Assembly (NCBI GenBank): GCA_036245805.1
Contig: BTRK01000005.1
Span: forward strand, 37,925,469-37,989,468
Length of the DNA: 64,000 nt
Source: Pristionchus mayeri
Taxonomy: Eukaryota > Nematoda > Chromadorea > Rhabditida > Neodiplogasteridae
Reading direction: 5' to 3'
Within the stretch, counting starts at the first letter, position 1. Each line of letters starts with the position of its first letter. Positions 23,501 to 34,942 of this stretch are shown one piece after another. The notes beneath the pieces were generated by a model. It saw only the letters and a list, made by a program, of their open reading frames with translations. It did not search any database and was not told the origin of the DNA. Position numbers and translations under genes: made by a program.

Positions 23501-26500
23501 TATCAGCATCCTCGAGAACCTCTTTTTCTACCATCGTTTTTCGAAAATCGATGTACCAGACCTTTCTGGATTCTAACGCAACTGCCGTCATAATCAGAAT
23601 AAATTTTCGTGTATTGACAACCTACTCATCGTCTCAACAATGGTCCTATCCTGCTTCTGACTGTGCTCGGTGTAGACCATCGCGCGGTAGTAGATGCTCA
23701 TGGTTACGTAGTTCTTTCTGAAATGAATTCATTTTTTGCAAAATTTTTGCTGCAACGGCGTCGATGCTGAAATACAAGAAGATGAAGGAGGAAAATGTAA
23801 TAACATCGTTCTACGTCACTTAAAATTACAGCATACTCGATGTGATCTCTCGTTATACTTGTGTTCTTTGATCGCAGCCAAGTCACCGCACCCGGTGAGA
23901 GGCCGTGACCGTACGCATTGAAGGAAGAGTACTCCCACCTGATAATAATTATGTATTTATTGCTTATGTTATATTTCACTTGTTCAACATAGTGGTCTTG
24001 TTTATTTATAGTGACAGGCATATATTTCACTGGGTATGTTTCATCATTAATAATTATGAAATACTGAGCGTGTTTGTTCGTTGTTTCCTTCATTTACCTC
24101 ATAATAACAACAATAATACTATTTCACCGATCGCACTCGGACGGACATCCACTGCAGTCAGGCCAGGCAAAGTCCTCGGTGGTTTCTGAAAACAACAAAT
24201 GTTGTTTCAACCAAAGGTCGTATTTCCTTCTTCAAACTTATTCAAATTTTGAGATTTTAATCATCATTTCGGAATGACGAGAGAATTCACCGTTGATATT
24301 CTTCACGATGCTCTTCTTGAAGCACTGGTACGACTCGAGAGGAGTGCAGGAGCGATGCACTGAATTCGCTTTTTGATGATGATGTTGTTGTTGTTGTTAT
24401 TTTTTGTTTTGTTTTTAACATCGGTGAGGAAAACAACCAACCGCCCTCGATGTTGTTCACGAACGGGACGCAGTTACATTTCTCAAAGAAGAACCTGCAA
24501 GTTGGTAATATCACTGCGAGAGCATTTGCTATGAAAATATCACGAAATTAGGCACTGAAATGAATTACAGTGCTTGGTTAATAAATTAGTAGAAAATATA
24601 GATCTAACCTTGCCTTGCATACACTAACACAGTCTTTGGATGAGTACTTGCTCTTCAGTTGCACGTCGAGCTCAACAGGGAACTCGGAAGTGCAATTGCC
24701 CCAGTTCTGCTTGTCGAGGAGGGTGTACTGAAAAGTATTGTGATTTAGAATGAATATATTGGTACATTCTCAAGAAATGCTGAGGCTAATGCACTCCCAT
24801 CTGAGAAAAAAACTGTCAAAGACCGAAACTTAGTCATTACATCAAAACATATTATCATTTTATAATAGCTTCAGACGCATTGTTATAGCCTTAACTTGAA
24901 TGTTCAAAATTATGTTGTTCAATCATCTACCGAAAACAGAAATATCTAAAAGTGTTTCAACGACACAATGAGAGTTCTGCTATGTTTTATTTTCCATTCA
25001 TTATCGGATCCCGTGGATTCATACAAAAACAATTTAAAGAAGGAGCGTCAGACAAAGTAAACTTTTGACGCTTTCATAACCATTGCCTTTTGACGCTTTC
25101 ACAACCATGGCCTACCTTTTCATAACCATGAGAGATTCTGAAAATTTCAAATTCACATCTTTATTTTGAACCGAGTTATCACTATTTGGCAGAGTGCCAT
25201 GGGCGCTGATAGTCCTTGATAGGGCTCAAATATCTCGGAGGTTTGTCAAAAATCTTTTGGTGGGAATCGAACCCGCAAGCTCCCGATCACATGGCGACTG
25301 CTATATCACTGAGCTATGGAAATGGTGGTTGTCTACCCTCTTAGCTCGCGCTATGATCTTTGGAGGGTTCGCTAGGTCATTTCTATGACAGCGTAAAAAG
25401 TTCAATTTTGCTGACACTCTTTCTTTAAGAATGAACACTTTGGTGGAATGCTAACAATAGATACATATTTCACTATTCCATCGTCAATTTTTATGTATGC
25501 ATATTTGGGTTATACCCCCACGTTCTATCTCCGATCTGACCAGTGTGAGTTCAGTGTTGTCGCAAAAATTGAAATAAAAAAGGTTAAGGCATGATAGTTC
25601 AAAATTAGACTACTCCTCACATTAATGGAATTATTAAATATTATTGCGCAAGCGAATGTTATCGACACTCAGATGTTCTTCCGAATTCAGTAATCTTGTG
25701 AAACTCACTTGAAATTATAGAAAACAATCAACATCTGAGTCTTACATGGTAGGCTTGCAGACTCGAGTAGACACGATCGCCCGGAGACACACTGATACCC
25801 TGAATTGAAATCAGTCGATAATGGAGGGACTACCCGTTATTGTTATCTAAGTTCTCAGATTGTTCCAGTTGTTCATAATTTCGTAGTGAAGGTCATGAAA
25901 CCAGCAAAAAAAAATTAATACTTTGGCAAACCATACCTCAGCTCCTCTATACGTGTCCGACGTCGGCTCGTCCACGTAGTACCAGAAGCCGTTCTCGTAC
26001 TAAATTACAATTTATTTTCGAAAATACAATTTGTAAAATGTACCAGATTCGTGAAAACCGCTTCATTCTCGGAGAAAACGTCAATTTGCTCCTCGAGATG
26101 CGCGTCTAGCACTATTTGGAGCCTGAATTTCAAATTTATTGAAATATTGATTCGATAATGACCTACCCTCCATCAGCCCCCTCCTCTTTCTGTTTCCGCA
26201 TCCATTCGATGTTGGAATCTCGAAGATTTAAGACCTGACACCTTCCGTAACCGGTCAACACGGACTTTGAGTAGCTGAAAGATCAAAGATCACATTTTTT
26301 CAATGATTTGAAATCACCGGCAACAGTCGAAATGCCGTCCAGCAAAGGTGCACTGCTTGAGCATGGCCTTGCAGGAGAATCTAAACATAAAGTTGGCCTT
26401 TAGTTTAAAAAAAATGGAAAATATAAGAGACTAACCCTCCATCAAAGTAGAACTTCTTGATGCTGAAATCCGTGTGATTTTGAATGTAACGAAGTAGTGC

Positions 26501-27462
26501 ATCCTCATTTCGACCCAGAATCTCTCCGCTAGTAGTGGCGTATAACAACTGAGAAGGTGTATTTGGTTGAATATTTACAATCGTATTGGTAATTCGAACA
26601 AACCTGCACATCACTAGTTGACTGCAAGAGGTATTGTAAAACTTCAAGTGAGAATTCGCCGGTTTTGTTCAATTCTAAAAAAATCGAAAATATAGTGGGG
26701 ATGAATACATGTATGTGTAGGTTGAGCGTTTTCAACCAACCTTGAATGTATGATTTCCTGATCGCATTAAAATTACAAATTGTGACTTTGGGGAATAATA
26801 ATCCTTTTTGAGATACTATGAATGACACCTAAAATAGTTTTCGAAAACTGATGCAAAATTAAGTATAAAATGTACCTGGGAAGTAGTAGGTTTAGAAAGA
26901 TAACGAATGAAAATGTTAGCACTCGTCCACAACAGAATTATCGTACATAAAATTAGCACACTTATCTGAAATGGTTCTTGATACATATTTCTAATATTTA
27001 GAGTGGATTAAACGCATCCTCATTTTAGACACTATTTCATTTGGTTGACCGTTGGGAGAATGAATATAACTGAAATACCGTTTCGCTAATTCTGCTAATA
27101 ATAGCTTTATTGCCCACCCAAAATATCCTAATCCACCCTTTCGATCGATACACGCGTAGTAGCCCGTTGATAGATGTTATTCCTGGAATTATTCAAAAGT
27201 TGCATCAGATGACATTGTCAGTGGGGAGTAACCATTCCGCTCTCAACCAGCCAGAATTTGAACATTTGGACACCGTTCACGACACACTCATGTCTATTAA
27301 CGCATGTCCAAAATCGCGAATTCAATTTTACTCCAAATATAGCATGCTGTAGAACATGAAACGGGTTGGTTCGAAAGTCCTACCGACAAAGTGCTGCGTC
27401 TCCTTTTCGAGTGCTGTCACACCCGAAGTTTCGCGAACTTTGCGAATTCGCTCTGCCGGAAA
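20564..27462 (-). CDS. DEG/ENaC (degenerin/amiloride-sensitive) sodium channel subunit
   Basis: At least 20 minus-strand exons. A likely cytosolic N-terminal exon lies at 27,462-27,384 (FPAERIRKVRETSG). TM1 exon 26,965-26,876 reads ISVLILCTIILLWTS. Next comes LLFPKVTICNFN, the family hallmark. Extracellular cysteines follow: SCKAMLKQC, GRHFDCCR, ISVSPGDRVYSSLQ, DCVSVCKARFFFEKCNC, RSCTPLESYQC and PDCSGCPSEC. The pre-TM2 stretch MSIYYRAMVYTEHSQKQDRT leads into the TM2 exon (22,216-22,158: GGVMGLFLGLNLLTVVE, the GLxLG pore motif). A long Ser/Arg-rich cytosolic tail ends at TAG 20,564. Exon phases checked from TM1 to the stop all join. It would form trimeric plasma-membrane cation channels, as other nematode degenerins do. 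One intron carries a 1.2-kb foldback, another a 0.4-kb one. The exact first exon is uncertain. Confidence 0.9.
22266..23469. repeat. 1.2-kb foldback element (TCACG family) in a channel intron
   Basis: TA|TCACGCCTCTCACGAGAGA and its exact inverse flank a nearly perfect palindrome with almost no loop (centre ~22,865). It sits in the intron between the pre-TM2 and TM2 exons of the channel. Each arm contains a tRNA-like block with B box GGTTCGACTCC (22,781-22,791 and its inverse at ~22,935-22,945). Confidence 0.92.
25039..25426. repeat. 0.4-kb foldback with tRNA-like core in a channel intron
   Basis: Left end GAAGGAGCGTCAG pairs with CTGACACTCTTTC at the right end; TTTAA-type sequence flanks both sides. 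A tRNA-like block on the minus strand (about 25,330 to 25,253) has CATAGCTCAGTGATATAGC (A box) and GGTTCGATTCC (B box). Stem pairing is imperfect, so it is a SINE-like or pseudo-tRNA core. Confidence 0.6.
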
Positions 27463-28554
27463 CTGCAAATTGTGCTTCGCAATAGGGTTTCCACACACCT
27501 ACATCATCACAGGCGTAAAGTCTAAAGTATATTCGAAAAAGGAGAGGTCACTTTCTTTATGTTTCTGGTATGGTGGGTACGAAAAGGACGGATTTTTAAG
27601 ATGTAATGGTATCCTAAATTATTCTCCATAGCTCCCTCTGACGAGGTTAGGCGATAGATCATTAGTGATAAATATCTAGAATCAAGCGGATTCGACGAAC
27701 ATACCATTCTGTGGGAGACGAGATACTTGAAAACTAACCTCAACGAATAATTGTGATGCTCTTCTGGAAAGCATTGATGACAAACTGACAAGTCAGAATT
27801 ATTATCAGTACTAATCCGTTCTGGAACGAATAACATGATTCATTTGATATCATAAACCCAGTGATATCGCAAGGTTTGCTCGATTACACAAGATTACGGA
27901 CAATATTTATCATCGGGTACATGACGAGTCATTCAAATCGTTTGATAACGGCTATTTGTAAAGATGATTCAAATAGGTGTACTATTGAGCCGAGTACTAT
28001 TGATCATTCGGGTAGCCGTCTCTTCATTTCATGTCTCTTCATTACTCTCTCACCGTTTAAACGGGAAATAAACATAAGGCGATACGAATGCCTTACTCTA
28101 CAATTGGGAAACTTCTAAAAATACGTTCTAAACATTATCGAATTGCATGTAGGAGTAGAGAATATGAATTCGTGTAAAAAAATATCGACGGGGGAGAATA
28201 TCTTTTCTCTCGAACACACTAGCTAGACCAGCGAAGTGGGCGTTGGGACGAGTGTGAAATACATAGAGTAATCCGCTTACGAGTAGTATTTATTGCGCCA
28301 AAGTTGGATTCGGATCTTTCGCTGAAGCAGGGAAGGATTATCGGGGATTGATGTTCGGTTTGGATCAATAATTCGGTACCGCTGAATCATTGTACTGGCT
28401 CAACAAATATTCGGGAAATATCAGTGCTTATCTCAGTGATTACACAAAGGAGCCCGAAAGTTTGAAGTTTCCATTGCATTGCGAACTATTGTTTGGACAC
28501 GTATCAGATACATCTGGTATGTATGATTTATTCGCAATGTTGTGTTGCGGTTCT
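27463..28554. other. Intergenic between channel gene and G4; nothing supported
   Basis: Short open frames exist on both strands but none shows a signal peptide, domain motif or consistent splicing. Upstream exon(s) of the channel could lie in 27,500-27,850. Confidence 0.35.
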
Positions 28555-29086
28555 TCAGATGAAACGGAGAATCGTGACCACCATCACGAAATACAACGAC
28601 AACCTAAAAATTGTTATTTAAATTTGTATTTTTTTTTAACTTTCGAAGTTCTGCCAAATTTCTGACCCGGTCGTCTCGTTCTCCAACTCCTTGTACTTCG
28701 GATTGACGCGGGGCGGTTGCGGAGGGGTCGGAGGGGTCGTGGGCACAGTCACTACAGGGACCATCTCAAGAACCGGAGGAGCTGTTGTGGCTGGCTGGAC
28801 CTTAATAAAAAACAATTCAGAACAAATATAATCATCATGAATAGTCTGCGATAGATGTGGTTTGGCAAAACGAGGTTTGGTCTAGGTTTCCCCAAATCGG
28901 AGCGGGGAATGCTAAGTGGGGCATCGGTTTGCCAATGCTAGTAGAGATCATACCTTCATGAAATCCTTGTCCCATGATGGCAGCCCGTTCTTGAAGAGGA
29001 CGCCGATCTTGCGCGCACTTTCGAAATTCTTCTGAAAGCATTCTATGAACAAGCTCACTCCTCCCTTTCTCATCTACTCATTACTA

Positions 29087-29300
29087 GGGTTCCCTTGATG
29101 GAATTGAAAAGCTATTGCAATTCCAATAGCTATTAGGAATTCCATTAACAAGCGAGGTCATTTGTCGGTGAAACTCAATCGAAAAGAGTGATTTTTGTTC
29201 AGCCCGATCTTCGATTAAAATGATCGAGATGAAAAAATTGTCTCTTATTGGAATTCCAATAACGAATGGAATTCCAGAATCAATTCCATCAAGAGAACCC
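29087..29300. repeat. 214-bp MITE, copy A, in a G4 intron
   Basis: Ends GGGTTCCCTTGATGGAATTG and CAATTCCATCAAGAGAACCC with TA on both sides (29,085-29,086; 29,301-29,302). A second copy ~90% similar lies at 34,408-34,620. Non-coding, Tc1/mariner-type insertion site. Confidence 0.9.
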
Positions 29301-30473
29301 TACTCATTACCCCTGAGGGATGGAGAACAAAAGAGGAGAGCAGAGAATCTGAGAATTTCCTTCACACCTTCTGCATGTCGTTGCCGCCTTCGAACATCTC
29401 TTTTCCGTTGCAGTTGCTGAACATCGACATTTGATTCGTGTTGCTGTTTAGATAATTTGTTCATAATTTAGCTATCTAACTTTCCACGTGAGAAATTTGA
29501 ACTTTTCAATTCCATTTCCTAACGAAATAAGTAATTCATCAATGCTTCCCATCCTAGAGTAATCCAGCCCATCCCATTCCTTACGTTCCCTGTGAACGAT
29601 GGCAGTAGCAATCCAGTTTGAGATTAGCGCCATCGGGATCACAATTGTAAGTGAACGGCATTTCGGACTGCAAGTTTCAGCGTTTATCAATGCCTTGAAA
29701 TTTCAAAGATCAAAGATCAGTTCACACCGGTTTATTGAAGCAGCCGGCATCCGCAGTGACTTTCTGCTCAGTTTCGAGTCTTGCCAACTTCGTTAAACAC
29801 ACTCCCGATGGGCAAATAACGTCTGGAAATTGAGCTTCTTTCGTATAAAATTTAAATTTCAATATACATGTATTCTTACGTTTGGGTGTCACGGGAGTGC
29901 TGGGAGTAGCCATGCCGTTTGAGGACACTTCCAGCTGCCACTCCTCGCATAGGAAAGTGTCGTACTTGAACGTGACAGTTCGCGTTGTTTGCGCGTCGAC
30001 AGAAGACTCGGGAATGATCCCGATTGAGCGCAGCACGCTCGTTCGATCCTGCCTTTTCAATATTATTGATTTTATATTTCTGAAAAATATAACCTTCTGA
30101 TAAATGTCTCATCTGCATCGAAAAGTAGCTCGGCTTTATTGCAAATCCTGAGAAGAGAAAGGTTTTTGGTAAACAAGTATCAACACATTGTATCTGTTAT
30201 CTACGCTCAGTGCGAAAAATGAATAGAATAGTTCGAACTGAATTAAATGAGAATAAAAGAATAGTCATGGGTAGAGAGACCTGCCGTCATCAATTTTGCA
30301 GCAGCATATTATTTGCTTTGTGTCTGAATCACCATCGCACTTGTAATCATTGGGCAGATTAAGCTGAAGGTAAAAAAGTAATAATTGTAAAAAAATGCAA
30401 TTAATCTAAACATTTTCCTGTGCGTGAATGGAAAATCACAATGCCCTGAACTAATGTATTTTTTTTGGAAATA

Positions 30474-31009
30474 TTAGGTTGTCCAGAAAGTAATGTTAGA
30501 TTTGGACCATGATGCATGAGCCCGCCTAAAATCCTTTGTGATTAACGATCTCAAGCTCGCTCAAGCTCAAATGTGATATTTTTAAACTTTTCTAAAATTT
30601 TTCTTGCCTCTCGAATTTTGAGGGAAATACAAACTATGCATTCTCATATAGTGAAGTTAGAAGCTCATTGGCAGTTCTTTCGAACAATAGGTCTAGGGTC
30701 GTTCCTGCCTCAATATAATAAGATCTACGCCTCATTGAATTCAATTCCGAACGGAGTAACACTTCACAAGCGATAATGTATCCTGCTTAAAATAATGTAC
30801 AAAATCTGTGCAAGTGTTTGTTGATGCACATTTGTCTTCTTATTGTGACCTCAATAGCAATTGGATAGGCTTGAACCAATGTGCGATGGAAAGAGTATCC
30901 AAGTACACAACAAACATATATAACAATATAATAATTAGGCAACAACGAAAGACAGAGTATCGCAGAATCGAAAATTTGAAAATCTAACATTACTTTCTGG
31001 ACAACCTGA
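30474..31009. repeat. Mariner-type MITE (536 bp) in a G4 intron
   Basis: The ends read T(T/C)AGGTTGTCCAGAAAGT in inverted orientation, each flanked by TA (30,472 and 31,010). These ends resemble mariner termini. The interior has no transposase, so it is a non-autonomous derivative. Confidence 0.8.
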
Positions 31010-31721
31010 TATAAAATTTACATCCGTATCACTGCAGCCTGCGTCGATATCGAACGCCTTATTTGCATCGAACCGTTTGATGTTCATGTAGCACACTGTC
31101 CCGCAGTCAACTTCTGTAAGAATTGTAACACATTCTCCAATATGGTGTGTGTGAAGTTCAAAGACAATCAGTCCAAAGATGATAGATGTGTGTTGAACCT
31201 GGGTAGAGTGGACAAAACAAAAAAAATACAAATGGAAGTAGATCCATCATCTTTCGGAGTTTTCGAAGTGTTACCATAATGGGATTTCCTTTCAGTACTA
31301 TTAACCCAAGGTACTGAATATGACCCGTTTAACCGGATTACTTTATCAGATTTTTTCGCTGATTGCAACAAGACATGTTCATGTTTCTAAACCGATCCAA
31401 AGGTATTACAGTTTCGATATTGGTGTATGCGTCTCTCTTATCAGCACTGTCCAATTTAGAAAAGAAACAAGTTTAAAAAAATCACCTGTTGGTGATTCAG
31501 TCTCCTTGAATGCCTCCGTGAGCGTGTACATAGTTTTCCAGTTGAGGCATTTGCCTGCCCTGGCGAAGTGGAGAAAAGCGAGCGAGAGGACGATCAGCAG
31601 ACGCCATGAGACACTGAGATAGTGAGGTAGATTATGGTTAGGTACGGTAGGTCAAGATAGAGCGAGGATGGACTATCGATTTTTGTAAAAATAGAGCAAA
31701 AATAGAGAAAAAATAGGGAAC

Positions 31722-31795
31722 ACCTGAGCTGTCGACCGTTCGCGAGCGGGATGAGAGACGAGAATGGGTGGAGGAATGGAGGAGAGGGAGAGAGG
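31722..31795 (-). promoter_or_regulatory. Conserved promoter block, G4 copy
   Basis: On the minus strand this is the same block as upstream of G1-G3 (CTCCTCCATTCCTCC, CATTCTCGTCTCTCATCCC, GCTCGCGAACGGTCG), ~120 bases upstream of the G4 ATG position. Confidence 0.65.
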
Positions 31796-31892
31796 TAAAT
31801 AGGATTATTCAGTTTGCATTTCAATTTTTGCGAAAACAAATTATTGGCACGTACATGTGTGCTTTGCATTTTTTTATTTCTGGATAATAACC

Positions 31893-32818
31893 ATAGTTGT
31901 CGAACACTGGCGGCGAGGTGATTTCAGACTATGACCCCCTATTCATGGTGTGCGGAGTGCGGCCCTCTAAATGGGGCGCCATCCGCACACCATGAGTAGG
32001 GGATCATGGTCTGAAATCGATTGGTAGATCAATGGTAGGTCAAGACTAGGTACCGTACCCAATCAATAGTACCCACAGATACCGTATACAACTACCGTAA
32101 CCCATTATCGCAAACTAAATTTATTTTCAAAAAGTCCTGGCACCGTGTCCAATCGATTGTACAGTACCCAAGTAACTACCGTAACCCAGTTCCGTGGGTC
32201 AGATCCAGTTCCTTGGGTCAAACATTTTTCTAAAAATTCCAAATCAATCATAAAATTATTCTACAGTAATTAAAGATACGGAAGGACAATTTAAAATATG
32301 TTTTTGATCGATGGAATTTTAGAAAATTGTTTGACCCAATGAAATGGATCTGACCCAAGGAACTGGGTTACGGTAGTTACTTATGTACTGTACAATCGAT
32401 TGGACACGGTACCCAAGTAGCTACCGTAACCCAGTTCCATGGGTCAGATTCAGTTCCTTGGGCCAAACAATTTTCTACAATTGTCAAACATTTTTCCAAA
32501 AATCCTAAATCGAATTTAAAATGATTCTACAGTGACGATGGATACAGTAGGATAATTAAAAATAATTATACTATCGATTTCAAATTTTTAGAAAAATGTC
32601 TCACCCGAGGAACTGGATCTGACCCATGGAACTGGGTACGGTAGTGACTTGGGTACTGTGCAATCAATTGACACGGTACAGTGACTTTTTAAAAATAAAG
32701 TTAGTTTGCGATATTCGGGGGATACGGTAGTGGTATACGGTATCTGGTGTCCGTTTGGCAAATGTCACCCCCCCCCCCCTAAAATCACCTCACTGCCAGT
32801 GTTGGGCAACTATGATAG
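31893..32818. repeat. Nested foldback element (~0.9 kb)
   Basis: Outer ends ATAGTTGTCGAACACTGGC and GCCAGTGTTGGGCAACTAT are inverted copies. Just inside the left end is a ~100-bp palindrome (GATTTCAGAC...GTCTGAAATC, 31,921-32,020). The interior repeats a block built on CCCAGTTCCGTGGGTCAGAT in alternating orientation. Non-coding. Confidence 0.75.
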
Positions 32819-33110
32819 CGGTTCATGGGGGTCGCCTCCGGCTTGGGCAATTATGATAATAACGCAAACACAATCAAATAAACCGGGTGCTGTGCTTCGA
32901 TGTGAGTTTAATGTGAGTCCAAATTGTAAATGCGATAGGACGGAATTACCGATCTACATTATTAACCCAGTATAGTGAAATGAAACATACATTTTTTGTA
33001 TGTTGGTTCGGATCGCATTTATGATTTGGAAGAAGTATAATCAGAGATGACGATTGAGTGTACGAGCACCATTTACGAGTTCAATGTCGTTTCGTTCAGC
33101 CTTATATCAT
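32819..33110. other. Intergenic, nothing supported
   Basis: AT-rich sequence downstream of H1. No gene or defined element is seen. Confidence 0.4.
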
Positions 33111-34177
33111 TTACCATTCACCGTCCATAATTTTCGAAGCAGCTTCAGAGCAGAAGACCTTGAATTCTTTGTTGTTTATAAAATCATAAACTGATCAAGA
33201 ACAAACCTTGTCGAATGCATCTTTCGATGTTTGCGGAAGATCTCTGATCAGCATTGAAATCTCATGACCAGTTAGCTGGAAATTGTAAAAACGTTTTTTG
33301 ACATTATTTTAAATGTTTTTTTTCGATATTATTCGAGCTCGTTTCGGCGCATATGTTACGGCTGCTGAATTGACCATAAAAGCCGATTTTTGACATAATT
33401 TTTAATGGTTGGAATTATCTTCTTTCCTCGTTCACCTCCCGTACTATTCCGATGACATTCCTTCTCACTGTCCTCAACACAAAATTCCTCGAAAATCCAA
33501 GCTTCGTCATGGCCACTATATCATTCATGATGAAATCACGGATCTACAAATACCGATTTTACAAGAAATGATTACCATGGAGTTCCGAACTGCTCTTAGC
33601 CTAAGCCTGACTTACTTCATAAGCTAACGATTTCCCGTTTTCGTCGAGTTGTGCAATTTTGCTCTGAGCAAATTCGAGTTCCTTTATAAGAGCTTTGTGA
33701 CAATTCGGTAAATTGTGAGCTATATAGGGCAAAATCTCAAGCAACCATGTTACTTTGACATAATTAAAATATTGTAATGGAAATGTCTTTCCGAGAAGTA
33801 GACAGACCTCATCGGTAGAATTGAATCTGACATCATTTTCGAACGTACTCATCAACATTTCGCTTTGCAATTCTAATGAAAACTCGGATTTCCGCATCCT
33901 GCTCCAGAAATCATTAATGTGCACTTGAAAAACAATTTATCATTATGAAGACATTGTTTTTAAATCTTTGAACGGACAGCACCACATTGACAAACAAACC
34001 AGTGCACAGCTCCAGATGTCGTTCCCGCCCCAGTCTCTTTGCATCAGCTTGTATGATCAATTCAGCTGCCGTGACGTTAATATATTCGCCGAAACGAGCT
34101 CGAATCATGTCGTGATGACTAGTGTGCATGCAGGATGTAAGGCACATGGAGAGCAGAAGGAGCAAGAACCTTCGCAT
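33111..34177 (-). CDS. H1: secreted helical protein, unrecognised family (212 aa)
   Basis: Six minus-strand exons: 34177-34000, 33923-33808, 33735-33616, 33543-33436, 33275-33207, 33158-33111; all in frame, 212 aa. It starts MRRFLLLLLSMCLTSC, a clear signal peptide. Recognisable stretches are HDMIRARFGEYINVTAAELI, FWSRMRKSEFSLEL, VRFNSTDE, AQLDENGKSL and the end VFCSEAASKIMDGEW. No transmembrane segment follows the signal. H2 at 44.9-46.0 kb has the same exon pattern and these same motifs, which supports the model. I do not recognise the family; it is predicted to be mostly helical. A TATA-like GTGTATATATCAGC lies ~50 bases upstream of the ATG. It sits inside the minus-strand G cluster. Confidence 0.8.
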
Positions 34178-34407
34178 GGAGCAGGAAGCTGTAGAAATGG
34201 TTGGAAAACCACGGAACATCGCTGATATATACACATTGACGATGAGATAGCACACTCTATGCCCAGCCTGTGTGAACGAATGATCATTGGAAACGAGGAG
34301 GGTATGTTGCATGTGGTAGCCCTAATGTAAATCGTTGAAGCTATTCGTGCGTGGTGCATTTTTTCGATCGCTTTTCAACATGATTAATCATAGTGTAAAT
34401 AGTACTA

Positions 34408-34620
34408 GGGTTCCCTTGATGGAATTGAAAAGCAAGTGGAATTCCAATAACTAAATGGAATTCCATTAACAAGGGAGGTCATTTGTCGGTGAAACTCAAT
34501 CGAAAAGAGTGATTATTGTTCAGACCGATCTTCGATCAAAATAATCGGGATGAAAAATCGTCTCTTATTGGAATTCCAATAACGTATGGAATTCCGGAAT
34601 CAATTCCATCAAGAGAACCC
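34408..34620. repeat. 213-bp MITE, copy B
   Basis: Same family as 29,087-29,300, same orientation, flanked by TA (34,406-34,407; 34,621-34,622). It lies upstream of H1. Confidence 0.9.
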
Positions 34621-34942
34621 TAAATACTACACTAAAATATATGTTCGAATACAGTAATCTCGAGCTGCTATGTTCCACGGATTTGATCCGTTTACAAAAA
34701 AGAAGCTTCTAGAATGAATTTTCAGAATCAATATCTTCAAAATCGAGCTTTTACTTTATTGGCATATCTTAGCATCGTATCCCTGTATAATTTCTTGCAA
34801 TGATGGATAATTTGAAGATCCATTTCTCTATTAAATGTGTGTGCATAATTTAGTGGGGAAATTCAATGTATTTACGGCAGGATAAATACATAGTAAATCA
34901 TCCGGTATGTATGTTTTATTCGCAATGCTGTGTTGCGGTTCT

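Larger units (their letters stand above)
28555..31607 (-). pseudogene. G4: two-module family copy with a broken signal-peptide exon
   Basis: Exons (minus): 31607-31486, 31113-31022, 30363-30281, 30147-30094, 30052-29880, 29822-29728, 29667-29585, 29416-29368, 29031-28954, 28800-28667, 28603-28555. From exon 2 on, every junction keeps frame. Both cysteine modules (VDCGTVC..., VICPSGVC..., then CYC and NCN), the stalk PTTPPTPPQPP and the tail LSLYFVMVVTILRFI are intact. The only clear lesion is in exon 1. Relative to the other copies, 8 bp (CTCCGTCT) are missing after ATGGCGTCT, putting the ATG out of frame with the secretion signal. No in-frame ATG precedes it. The last module cysteine is also replaced (NGLPSW). 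It is either a very young pseudogene or started from an unseen exon. Confidence 0.8.

Noticed and set aside
31594..31869. Minus-strand 91-aa open frame with LSPSPPFLHPFSSL
   Set aside because: It is the promoter block and leader of G4 read through by chance.
32029..32720. A CRISPR-like array in the alternating CCCAGTTCC repeats
   Set aside because: Repeats alternate in orientation, are few, vary in length and sit inside a foldback of a eukaryotic genome.
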